A DNA stretch of 30,060 nt from Chloroflexota bacterium (GTDB lineage Bacteria > Chloroflexota > UBA4733). A program made the position numbers and the translations under genes. The notes below the pieces were generated by a model. The model was not told where the DNA came from. It searched no databases and saw only the letters and a program-made list of their open reading frames with translations. Within the stretch, counting starts at the first letter, position 1, and the number at the start of each line of letters is the position of its first letter. Of this stretch, positions 16,721-25,029 are shown piece after piece. Location of the stretch: the NCBI GenBank assembly GCA_023381895.1, contig JAMCTA010000001.1:1-30060 (forward strand), in the 5' to 3' direction.

Positions 16721-18019
16721 ATGGCAGTTCCTGCGGCGACCATCCAGGACCGGGCGGCCCAGGCCAGCCTCGCTTTCCTGCAGACACTGTTCGGTGATCG
16801 TCAGCGCCGCGATTTCGCCGTGCAGCTGTGGGACGGTACGCGCTGGGAGCCATCGGCAGGCCAGCCCACCCGTTTCACTCTTATTTTGCAGCATCCTGGT
16901 GCCTTGCGCTCGATGTTCTGGCCACCGGACGACCTGGCTATGGGTGAGGCCTATATCTATGATGACTTCGACATCCAGGGCAGCGTCGAGGCGGTCTTTC
17001 CGATCGTCGATGATCTCCTGGTTGATCAGCAGCTCGGCCTCGCCGGCAAGCTGCACCAGGCGAAGCGCCTCTTCACCCTGCCTTCGCGCCGGCACAGCCA
17101 CCCTGGCGGCTATGACCCCCAGTTGCGCGGCAGCGCGCACTCGATCGAACGCGACCGCCAGGCGGTCAGCTATCACTATGACCAGTCCAATGAGTTTTTC
17201 GCGCAGTTCTTGGACCGTCGCATGGTCTATTCTTGTGCCTATTTTGTCTCTCCGGATGAAGGGATAGAGACCGCCCAGGCACGCAAGCTAGACTACATCT
17301 GCCGGAAACTGCGACTGAAGCCGGGTGAACAATTGCTCGATATCGGTTGCGGCTGGGGCGGTCTGATTCTGCACGCTGCGCAGCAGTACGGTGTTGACGC
17401 TACCGGCATCACCCTGAGCGCCCGGCAGGCTGAACTGGCAAACGAGCGGATTCAGCAGGCCGGGTTGGCGGACCGTTGCCGTGTCGAGTTGCGTGACTAC
17501 CGCGAGGTGAAGGGCGCGGAGGTCTACGACAAGCTCGTCAGCGTCGGCATGTTCGAGCACGTCGGCGCGGCGCAACTGCCGGTCTACTTCCGTCAAGCCT
17601 GGCGTCTCTTGCGTCCCGGCGGCGTCTTCCTCAACCACGGCATCTGCCAGTCCATTGAGCAAACGCGCCACCGGGGCCGGTCGTTCGTCGCCAAGTACGT
17701 CTGGCCCGACGGTGAGCTGGAGACGATCAGTACCACGCTTCACGCCGCTGAGCAGACCGGTTTCGAAGTACGCGACCTGGAGAGTCTGCGCGAACACTAC
17801 GCGCTCACCCTGCACGAATGGGTGCGGCGCCTGGAAGCGCACTGCGAGCAGGCACGAGCGGCCACCGATGACGTCACCTACCGGATCTGGCGGCTCTACA
17901 TGGCGGGATCTGCGTACAGCTTCACCAAGGGGAGTATCAGCATCTACCAGTCCCTCCTCGCCAAGCCGCGCCACGGCGCCAGTGGCCTGCCGCTGACGCG
18001 GGCGGATTGGTATGCCTGA
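16721..18019 (+). CDS. cfa: Cyclopropane-fatty-acyl-phospholipid synthase family methyltransferase
   Basis: A 432-residue SAM-dependent enzyme that would add a methylene group across double bonds of membrane phospholipid acyl chains. The N-terminal 140 residues form the lipid-side domain (FWPPDDLAMGEAYIYDDFDI). The catalytic part shows YHYDQSNEFFAQFLDRRMVY (151-170), the SAM motif LLDIGCGWGGL (205-215), GITLSARQAELANERI, SVGMFEHVG and FLNHGIC. The ATG at 16721 was chosen because it starts the recognisable protein and has GAAGGG about 10 bases upstream; an ATG at 16640 would run through the preceding remnant. It appears monocistronic; a GC-rich inverted repeat follows the stop. The family also contains other lipid methyltransferases, so the exact product is not certain. 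Confidence 0.88.
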   Translation: MAVPAATIQDRAAQASLAFLQTLFGDRQRRDFAVQLWDGTRWEPSAGQPTRFTLILQHPGALRSMFWPPDDLAMGEAYIYDDFDIQGSVEAVFPIVDDLLVDQQLGLAGKLHQAKRLFTLPSRRHSHPGGYDPQLRGSAHSIERDRQAVSYHYDQSNEFFAQFLDRRMVYSCAYFVSPDEGIETAQARKLDYICRKLRLKPGEQLLDIGCGWGGLILHAAQQYGVDATGITLSARQAELANERIQQAGLADRCRVELRDYREVKGAEVYDKLVSVGMFEHVGAAQLPVYFRQAWRLLRPGGVFLNHGICQSIEQTRHRGRSFVAKYVWPDGELETISTTLHAAEQTGFEVRDLESLREHYALTLHEWVRRLEAHCEQARAATDDVTYRIWRLYMAGSAYSFTKGSISIYQSLLAKPRHGASGLPLTRADWYA

Positions 18020-18038
18020 GGCAGGGCGGAGGCCTGCC
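18020..18038 (+). terminator. GC-rich inverted repeat right after the CFA gene
   Basis: GGCAGG and CCTGCC arms around a 7-base loop start at the base after the stop codon. No T-run follows, so termination is only plausible. Confidence 0.3.
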
Positions 18039-18321
18039 GCGTCGCGTAACGCTGGAGCGCCCCGGCTATTCCCCCGGCGTGCTGGGAGTGGCTGCTGAGG
18101 CTGGCCCATGCATTGAAGGCGATCGTTCTAGGAGTTCGTTGATCTCAGCGCCGGGGAATCCATAGGGTTGCCGGCCCTGCTGCCGGTAGCGCGATGACGG
18201 AACAGGGCCGGTAGTCACAGTCACCGGGCACAGCGGGATGCCGCCGCCATTGATCCGGCTGCAGGGCTCCGCGACTGTCCATCGCCTGAGCAGCTGGCGC
18301 CGGACACGCTCGGTAGGTCAC
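18039..18321. other. Non-coding gap between convergent genes
   Basis: Together with the hairpin at 18020-18038 this makes a 302-bp gap between the CFA gene and the leftward ABC gene. No coding or structural signal was recognised in it. Confidence 0.5.
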
Positions 18322-21300
18322 TCAGGCCGGCAGCGGTGCGCCTCCATCTGGCTGTGCCGTGGCCAGTGGACGCACTTCTTTCTCAGCCGATGGGACAAGG
18401 GCGAGAATGGTGCTGCCGGTGAGCTGGCGGCGAAGCTGTGCCACGATAGCGTCGATGCCAGGAACGCCGCTGGCCTCATGGTCGACCAGCACCAGGCGGG
18501 GCTGTGCTGCGACCGCCAGGACAGCGGTAAGCTGGAGCGCTCGTTGGGGGTCCCCCTGTACCCAGCTCTCCGCAGTCGTTTGCATTGCCGGGTCATCGGG
18601 GCGTAGTCCGAGCATGGCAGAGCCGGCGCCGGCTGCACCATCTGGTCCCGCCGCCCAGTGCAGGAGCTCTGCCAGCGTCGCCCCGGCGAACGGGTAGGCG
18701 GGGTGCAGCCAGGCCACTGCTCGCCGCCAGCCATCAAGTGGGACAGCGGCCAGTGACGAAAAGCCGTCGCGAATCTCCACCGTCTCTACCGGCCGGAGCG
18801 CAAGTACCGCATCGCGAATCTCCGCAAGCCGCTCCGGCGCGCCGGCGAGCGTCATCACCGCGCCGGGCTGCAGCGACAGTGTCTGCTGTGCTGCGCCATC
18901 ACCCAGCACCAGCGTCAGAGTGCTCTGGGCTGCCGGCCGCCACTCGGGTTGTCCCACCCGCTCACTCCCCTGACGGGCGTATTCCTCGAGCCGATCGAAG
19001 TTGGCGAGGATGCCGTAGATGGCGACGTAGCTGTTCACCGCTCCACCCAGACCAACGTAGCGCTGACCGTAGGCCATCACCGCCGTCAAGGTTCCCAGCA
19101 AGAGCTGACCGTGGATGATAGCCAGGCCACCGACCAGCCAGAAGAGTACGGTCACGACATTGCCCTCCAGGGCTTGCATACTACCGAACCAGTTCCCCCG
19201 AAGCATCTGCGCTAAACCCAGCCGGTAGAGTAGATCGTTCAGCGCTCCAGTAAGACGGCGCTCTTCTCGCTCGAACCCCTGGGCACGGAGCAGGAATGCC
19301 CGCGCTGGACTGGCAAGCTCCCGCAGTTCACTCGCCATAGCGCCAACGACACCGAAGGTGCGCTCTTGGAGACGCGAGTTCAAGCGACCGACCCATACGG
19401 TCGCTGCAGCAAACGGGATGACGACCACCAGCGTCAGCACACCGAACCGGGGACCCAGGAACCAGAGCAGTACCATGCCAGGAATGTTGGGGATCACCAT
19501 CCAGGTCACAACCTTGATGATCGCATCGGTCCCAGCAAAGATGGCGTTGACATCATTGATGATGCGTGACGCTACCTCTGAGGACTCATGGGTGCGGAAG
19601 AAGGGGAAGGTTGCGCGGACGAGCCTACTGAAGAAGACCTCGCGCACCTCACCCGACATACGTTTGCCGCCGGTCTGTACCCACGTCGTCACGAAGCAGA
19701 TATTGGCGATGCCCCAGACGACTGACAGCAAGATCAGGAAGACGGCATAGGTATTGAGAGTGCTGACCTGGTGCTTGCCGAGACCGACGTCGATGATCTC
19801 TTTGGTGATAAGCGGTGCAAAGGTATTGTTGAAGCTTGCTACAATCTCACCGAGCACGAGGATAACCAGCCAGTACACCCAGTAGCGGGCCATGTACTGC
19901 ATGAGTTGCTTGAACGGTGCCCAGAAGCGCGAAGTGTGCTGGGTACGGTGCCGGCGCAAGCCGAGCGATGCCCACCAACCCTGACCATCGCCTTCCAGGA
20001 TCGTGTGCGACCAGGAGCGCTGCTCAGGCACAACACGCACCGGCCTCTCCAGCACGCTGCCTTCTCGAAGCGCGCCACGTTGCACCTCCAGGTGACCATC
20101 CGCCTGGCGAACCACCAACGTACCGCTGGTCGCACGCGGTTCTTCCGGCTGCACTCGCAGGACACTCCGCTGCCAGTGGTCCCAAGGAATGCGCAATCCG
20201 GCCGGCTCAGCCACGCTGATCCACAGCGGTGCCGCGTGCAGACGAGCGGCAGCGAGCGCGACGAGAAAGCGCAGCTGGCGACCCGCTGCACCACCGTCCA
20301 GTGGCGCATCGAGCACAGGGTAGGGTTCCGTGATCGTACAGGCAGCAGTGACCTCACCCCACGCCACCTGCCACTCGGATTCCGAAGAGTGAGGCGCAGC
20401 AGCTTGCCAGAGCATACGCGCTGTCGCGCCGGGAAGCGGCAGTGTGGCGCTGATGAGGAATACTGCTGCACGCCGCGTTTCGGGGGCCGCTGTGGGGAGA
20501 TCAATACCAGCGAACTCGACCTTCCCGTCGAGCGGCGGACGCCAGCCACTCAACAACGCCGCCCATTGCCAGACAACCTGCTCATCTTCAGAGGCGTCGA
20601 GGATCGTCACTACCTCCCCAGAAGCCACTTCCAGGCTGAGACGCTCCCCGGTAGGGGCCTCTGAGGCGTCCAGACCGAGAGCTGCCTGCACACGGTAAGG
20701 TCCTGCAGAGACGGCTGTCGAGGCCGGTGTTGCCGCGCTCATCTGGTGCGGCGCCAGCGCTTCGAGGTCTTGACTGATACGGTCAGCCACTGCTGCCAGG
20801 CTGCGGAACGAAAACCAGAACTCTGCCAGATTGTGGATGGGTCCATCGAGCCGTCCGACCAGGCCGACCATAGCGAGGACCACCCCCAACGTCAGCGTGC
20901 CAGCGAAGATGCTGTGGCCGCCCACCAGCCAGAGGATACCGATGGTTGCTCCCTGAATGATCTGAAAGACGTTGTCGTACCAGTGGAAGAGGACGCGTGC
21001 GTAGATCGAAGCGTTGGTGAGCTCGCGGTTCTCGCGTCGGAACTGAGCGAGGAGATCCTGCTGCCGGCCCAGGAGCTTATCGCGCAGGGCAGCATAGGGT
21101 GCGAAGACACCGAGGGCGAAGTGCGTCATGGTCGCGAGCTTCTCATACTGGCGGTGAATGGCGCCGTAGATGATACGTCCCCACCACACGGCAATAGCGA
21201 TCGGGATCGGCAGGAGGATGAAGCTCCAGACGGCAAGTCGAGCATTTAGTAGCAACATCGCGATGATCGCCGAGGCGAGGATAACGAGGCTGTTGATGGA

Positions 21301-21849
21301 GCTAGTGACGGTACCGATGATACCAGCCACCCCCGTGAACACGGGAGAGTCGCCGCCGGCCACCCCCACCTCGTTAATGGTGCGCACCATTGTCTGGCTA
21401 GGACCGCGCCCAACTAATTGGGCCAGGGGCATCGCAATTTGACGATCCAAGACATCCTTACGAAGGTGCCAGACGATGCGGGCCGTCGCCCAGGCGCCAA
21501 ACCAGCCGTTGACTACGCTCACGAGCATGATGAGCAGGAAGATGCCGGAAAGTGTGGTGATGTCACCAAACAGGGGAACCGTCGTGTGGCTCTTGAGATC
21601 CACATTGACGATGTGCTTGACGATAAAGGCCGGTTGCACACCAAGGTAAGCCGAAATGAAGATCGTCGTCAGCAATCCTAACGCTGCCCACCAGACGTAG
21701 CGGATGTACGTCAGGAGATGCCAGAGGCCACCAAGGCGTAGCGGACTTGGCGGTGTGGACGGTAGCGGTCCGCCGATGTCCCGCCAAAACCAGAAGTGGT
21801 CGAGACGAAGCCGTTCGAGAAGCGATGGCTGAGATCGTGTGGCTGCCAT
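18322..21849 (-). CDS. Fused double ABC exporter-like protein with degenerate ATPase domains
   Basis: A 1175-residue protein with two ABC-exporter halves: membrane domain 1 (about 45-350), nucleotide-domain remnant 1 (about 390-590), membrane domain 2 (about 650-955) and remnant 2 (about 975-1165). The membrane parts look healthy, with coupling-loop style sequences (MVRTINEV, SEVASRIINDVNAI) as in type IV ABC exporters. The nucleotide domains keep the right position and length, but the motifs are gone. The Walker A sites read LDASEDEQVVWQW (417-429) and AGAPERLAEIRD (1002-1013), with no GKST. The signatures read DGGAAGRQ and VQGDPQR. The Walker B sites read LWISVAEP and LVLVDHEA. The frame is uninterrupted. 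The ATG at 21849 has AAAGGG upstream. Either it moves substrate without ATP, borrows an ATPase, or has another role; transport by ATP hydrolysis looks unlikely. Confidence 0.8.
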   Translation of the reverse strand: MAATRSQPSLLERLRLDHFWFWRDIGGPLPSTPPSPLRLGGLWHLLTYIRYVWWAALGLLTTIFISAYLGVQPAFIVKHIVNVDLKSHTTVPLFGDITTLSGIFLLIMLVSVVNGWFGAWATARIVWHLRKDVLDRQIAMPLAQLVGRGPSQTMVRTINEVGVAGGDSPVFTGVAGIIGTVTSSINSLVILASAIIAMLLLNARLAVWSFILLPIPIAIAVWWGRIIYGAIHRQYEKLATMTHFALGVFAPYAALRDKLLGRQQDLLAQFRRENRELTNASIYARVLFHWYDNVFQIIQGATIGILWLVGGHSIFAGTLTLGVVLAMVGLVGRLDGPIHNLAEFWFSFRSLAAVADRISQDLEALAPHQMSAATPASTAVSAGPYRVQAALGLDASEAPTGERLSLEVASGEVVTILDASEDEQVVWQWAALLSGWRPPLDGKVEFAGIDLPTAAPETRRAAVFLISATLPLPGATARMLWQAAAPHSSESEWQVAWGEVTAACTITEPYPVLDAPLDGGAAGRQLRFLVALAAARLHAAPLWISVAEPAGLRIPWDHWQRSVLRVQPEEPRATSGTLVVRQADGHLEVQRGALREGSVLERPVRVVPEQRSWSHTILEGDGQGWWASLGLRRHRTQHTSRFWAPFKQLMQYMARYWVYWLVILVLGEIVASFNNTFAPLITKEIIDVGLGKHQVSTLNTYAVFLILLSVVWGIANICFVTTWVQTGGKRMSGEVREVFFSRLVRATFPFFRTHESSEVASRIINDVNAIFAGTDAIIKVVTWMVIPNIPGMVLLWFLGPRFGVLTLVVVIPFAAATVWVGRLNSRLQERTFGVVGAMASELRELASPARAFLLRAQGFEREERRLTGALNDLLYRLGLAQMLRGNWFGSMQALEGNVVTVLFWLVGGLAIIHGQLLLGTLTAVMAYGQRYVGLGGAVNSYVAIYGILANFDRLEEYARQGSERVGQPEWRPAAQSTLTLVLGDGAAQQTLSLQPGAVMTLAGAPERLAEIRDAVLALRPVETVEIRDGFSSLAAVPLDGWRRAVAWLHPAYPFAGATLAELLHWAAGPDGAAGAGSAMLGLRPDDPAMQTTAESWVQGDPQRALQLTAVLAVAAQPRLVLVDHEASGVPGIDAIVAQLRRQLTGSTILALVPSAEKEVRPLATAQPDGGAPLPA

Positions 21850-21930
21850 GGTGTGCCCTTTCTGGTGAGCGTGTACCGCAGCATCGCAACACGCCTGCTG
21901 GTCGACACTGAAGGTCTAGGGGTCCTAATG

Positions 21931-21959
21931 ATTCTATTCCGTCCACCGCCCGCGGACAA
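21931..21959 (-). promoter_or_regulatory. Predicted promoter of the fused ABC gene
   Basis: On the minus strand TTGTCC (21959-21954), a 17-base spacer and TAGAAT (21936-21931, 5 of 6). It would give a leader of about 75 nt before the ATG at 21849. Confidence 0.45.
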
Positions 21960-22087
21960 GGAGCAGTAGCTGAAATCTCCACCGCGAAGATGCGCTGCAC
22001 GGGTTCGATTTGCACGAGCTCGTGTGGCACAGCTGGAGCACCATCCGGTGCAGCTCCCAGGCTCAGCCTCGACAGTAGTGTGCTGCA

Positions 22088-22117
22088 TTGTCACGTGGGT
22101 CGTGTTGATAGTATTTT
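22088..22117 (+). promoter_or_regulatory. Candidate promoter of the histidine kinase gene
   Basis: TTGTCA (22088-22093), an 18-base spacer and TATTTT (22112-22117), in an AT-richer patch just before the kinase start. It lies in the 312-bp divergent gap 21850-22161, which otherwise holds only the ABC promoter. Confidence 0.35.
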
Positions 22118-22161
22118 CATAGTATTCTACTCTTCAATGGAATGCGGCAGCCTTTCTCGAT

Positions 22162-24633
22162 ATGCAGGCTGCGCAGGTTGCACGCTTCATTCGGCAACGA
22201 ACACTGGGGGAGCACGGCGTGGCGAGACGGACTGCTACCCTTGTCGCTACGACCACTGCTGCTATGGCGGCAGCCGAAGATCTGGACTTGGCGTTGCAGG
22301 CGCTCCTCGCTGGAGTGTGCGACCTCACCGGCGCCGAGTGCGGCGGTGTGCGCATACTGAAAGAATGTGACCAGGTCCTTGGGTGGTGCCGTCTCTATTT
22401 CTGGGAGGGCGGGGAAGACTTCACCTGGCGGGAGGTGGAGAATCTGCCTGGTAGCAACACGGTGCAGGCGCTGACCACAGGTCGTGGCATCTATTCATCA
22501 GATCTGCCGGCCCGAGCGGCTACGGGTGATCGCTCAGCACAGGCGGCGAGCGAGCGTGACCAGCTCGGGAGCAGCTTGATCGTTCCCTTGCGGGTAGGAG
22601 GTCAGGTGATCGGCAGCTTGCACGCCGACGCCCGGCGTCCCCGTGCCTTCTCGCGGGCATTGCTCCTTCCACTCCAAATACTGGCTGATCACGCCGCTGG
22701 CGCTGTCGCTCGTGCCCAGCTCAGCGAGAAAGAGCAGGCCACGCAGCGTCACCTGCTACTCGCCTTGCAAACGTCTGGCACCATCACTTTCAGCTGCGAC
22801 ACGCTAGGACGGTTAGAGAGCGTAACGGGCGACGTCCGCGTGCTTCTCGGTCGGAGTAACGAAGCCATCGTGGGGCAACGCCTGCTCGACCTGATCCATC
22901 CTAGCGTCCGTGCTGTCATAGCGGCAGCGCTGGTGGATTGGGGGCAAGGGCGGCAAGAAACGCTCCGCGTCGAGACGCTGCTCTGGCACGCCAGTGGATC
23001 GTCGGTCCCTGCGCTCGTCGTTCTCGGAGCGCGCCTGGAGCAAGGACAGGTGGTAGGCGGCATTGGCGCAATCGCTGACCTGTCGCGAGTGCGAGGGCTG
23101 GAGAGTGAGCTAACGAAGGCCTTGACCGATCTGGCGAAGAGAGAAGCAAGCCTTGCTGCGGCGCAGGAGATAGCTCACCTCGGGCACTGGGAATGGGATC
23201 TGGCGACCGAAAGGCGATGGTGGTCAGATGAGCTCTTCCGTATCTTCGGTCTTCCTCTCCGTCCAGAGGCGCCGAGCTTCGAGGTCTTCCTCCAGATGGT
23301 ACATCCTGACCACCGGCGAGAAGTCGAGGCCACCATACGGGCAGCACAGGAGGATAATCAGAGCGTAGCACTGGAGTTTCGCATCGTCCGGCCAGATGGG
23401 AGTGAGCGCTGGCTCCAGATCCGCGGTGAGGTGCAGCTCGGAAGGTGGGGGAAAGCGCAGCGGATAGTGAGTACGATTCTGGACATCACGGAGCGCAAGC
23501 AAGCAGAGCTGATGCTCGAGCAGCAATATCACGAAGCAGAGGCAGCCCGAGGAGAGCTGCGGGCGATTCTCGATACGACCGGTGAAGCTATGCTCCTCCT
23601 TGCGCTAGACGGTCGCGTTCTGAGCGCCAACCGTCGCGTGGAGACGCTCTTTCAAATCAGTGAGGCTGCACTTCGCCGGCTCAGCACCAGCGCCGTGCAC
23701 GATGTGTGCCTAAAGCTATTCGAGGATGCAGCCCTATGCCAGAAGCTGCTGGCCTATCGCGATGATCCCTACGAGCGCTTTCAATACGAGCTGAAGCAGC
23801 GCTGGCCACGAGAACGGGATCTCCTCCTGGAGTCTGCACCGGTCCAGACGAGCGCGGAGCAACTGCTCGGACGGCTCTTCGCCTTCCGTGACGTCACCAG
23901 TGAGCGAATGGCCGACCGGATGAAGGATGAGATCATCTCATTCGTATCTCACGAGCTACGGACGCCGCTTACCTCGATCAAAGGCTACGTGGATCTGCTG
24001 CTGGAAGGCGAGCTCGGTATGCTGTCCTCCGATCAGCAAGAATTCCTCCGGATTATCCAGCAGAGTACGAATCGCGAAGTGAGTCTGATCAACGATCTGC
24101 TCGACATCTCGCGCCTCGAGAGTGGCAAGACGGCGCTCGACTTCTCCCTCATTGCGCTCGTCCCCCTGCTCGAGCAGCTCGTAGCCGCCTTCCGGCCGCA
24201 GATTATGGCAAAGCAGCAGCGTATAGTGCTTGATCTCTCCGATCGCCTGCCTCCGATCGTGGCGGATGCGAGCCGGCTGACGCAGGTGTTTACCAATCTC
24301 ATCTCGAACGCCCACAAGTACACGCCTACTAGCGGACAGATCACGCTGCGCGCCTGGCAGGAGAACGGCCGGGTGCTCGTCTCAGTAGCTGATTCCGGGA
24401 TCGGCATGAGCGAAGAAGAACAAGCGCAGCTCTTCACGAAATTCTTTCGCGCGAGGAATCGTATGGCTCAGAACGAAGGAGGTACAGGGCTGGGTCTGGT
24501 GATCTCACGGCAGCTCGTGGAGCTGCACGGGGGGCAAATTACCGTGACGAGCGCGCCAGGCCAAGGGTCGACCTTTACCGTCTCACTCCCCATCCAACCG
24601 GAAGGCGCTGACTCGGGGGCAACGGCCGTCTAG
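22162..24633 (+). CDS. Soluble multi-sensor histidine kinase (GAF-PAS-PAS-PAS)
   Basis: An 823-residue two-component sensor kinase without membrane segments, so it should sense cytoplasmic signals. Domains: GAF-like (about 30-185), PAS-like (about 200-305), a clear PAS_3/PAC fold (about 335-448, HLGHWEWDLATERRWWSDEL to ILDITERKQAE), a third PAS (about 460-578), the HisKA dimerisation domain with phospho-acceptor His597 in SFVSHELRTP, and the ATPase domain with N-box NLISNAHKYTP, DSGIGMSEEE and GGTGLGLVISRQL. All kinase motifs are intact. A stop at 22120 bounds the frame and ATG 22162 is the first good start, although no clear ribosome site precedes it. No response regulator gene is adjacent. 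It diverges from the ABC gene and is followed 396 bp later by the RiPP operon; a link to either is speculative. Confidence 0.88.
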   Translation: MQAAQVARFIRQRTLGEHGVARRTATLVATTTAAMAAAEDLDLALQALLAGVCDLTGAECGGVRILKECDQVLGWCRLYFWEGGEDFTWREVENLPGSNTVQALTTGRGIYSSDLPARAATGDRSAQAASERDQLGSSLIVPLRVGGQVIGSLHADARRPRAFSRALLLPLQILADHAAGAVARAQLSEKEQATQRHLLLALQTSGTITFSCDTLGRLESVTGDVRVLLGRSNEAIVGQRLLDLIHPSVRAVIAAALVDWGQGRQETLRVETLLWHASGSSVPALVVLGARLEQGQVVGGIGAIADLSRVRGLESELTKALTDLAKREASLAAAQEIAHLGHWEWDLATERRWWSDELFRIFGLPLRPEAPSFEVFLQMVHPDHRREVEATIRAAQEDNQSVALEFRIVRPDGSERWLQIRGEVQLGRWGKAQRIVSTILDITERKQAELMLEQQYHEAEAARGELRAILDTTGEAMLLLALDGRVLSANRRVETLFQISEAALRRLSTSAVHDVCLKLFEDAALCQKLLAYRDDPYERFQYELKQRWPRERDLLLESAPVQTSAEQLLGRLFAFRDVTSERMADRMKDEIISFVSHELRTPLTSIKGYVDLLLEGELGMLSSDQQEFLRIIQQSTNREVSLINDLLDISRLESGKTALDFSLIALVPLLEQLVAAFRPQIMAKQQRIVLDLSDRLPPIVADASRLTQVFTNLISNAHKYTPTSGQITLRAWQENGRVLVSVADSGIGMSEEEQAQLFTKFFRARNRMAQNEGGTGLGLVISRQLVELHGGQITVTSAPGQGSTFTVSLPIQPEGADSGATAV

Positions 24634-25029
24634 CAGGGCCTAATCGAGATCGGCGGGGTACATCGCTTGGTCAGCGAGCCGCGAAGAGCTGGCGCGAAGT
24701 ACCGACCTCGCCCTGCCGCAGCGCACTGGCGTCTCCAACATCACCGCACGGTCGCTCTACTGCTGCCGTCCTCGTCCTTGCTGCTCTCTAGCATTCAATA
24801 AAGTCCCAAAAACATAAAAATAGCGAATAAGCACTATTGACTTTTTCTTCTAGCGATGGTAAAAACACTCCTACCCCGAACTGCTAGCTAGCGGCGATCA
24901 TGAGGACAGATGAGTTGCCAGCTTCAGCCACACGAACCTTACGAGCTGTGCGGTTGTTCATTGACGCTGTGCAGGCTAGCGCTCGGATCCGATGGTGTGC
25001 AGTAGTATCCTGAAGGGGAGGCCATTGGC
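24634..25029. other. AT-rich leader region of the RiPP operon
   Basis: This 396-bp gap has a striking A/T-rich patch at about 24795-24875 in otherwise GC-rich DNA and contains the operon promoter. A 37-codon frame at 24900-25013 has no ribosome site and is not called. Confidence 0.5.
24837..24865 (+). promoter_or_regulatory. Predicted promoter of the RiPP operon
   Basis: TTGACT (24837-24842, 5 of 6), an exact 17-base spacer and TAAAAA (24860-24865, 4 of 6) at the edge of the AT-rich patch. It would give a leader of about 155 nt before the precursor gene. Confidence 0.45.

Noticed and set aside
19771..20664. 297-codon plus-strand frame within the fused ABC gene
   Set aside because: Antisense to the first nucleotide-domain remnant and second membrane domain; no recognisable protein features.
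18322..21849. The fused ABC protein as the RiPP cluster's exporter
   Set aside because: It is on the opposite strand, separated by the kinase gene, lacks a C39 peptidase domain and both ATPase sites are degenerate. A link cannot be supported.
24900..25013. 37-codon frame upstream of the precursor, considered as a leader peptide or tiny RiPP precursor
   Set aside because: No ribosome-binding site, no leader-like pattern and no GG motif; the 200-residue gene downstream is far better supported.
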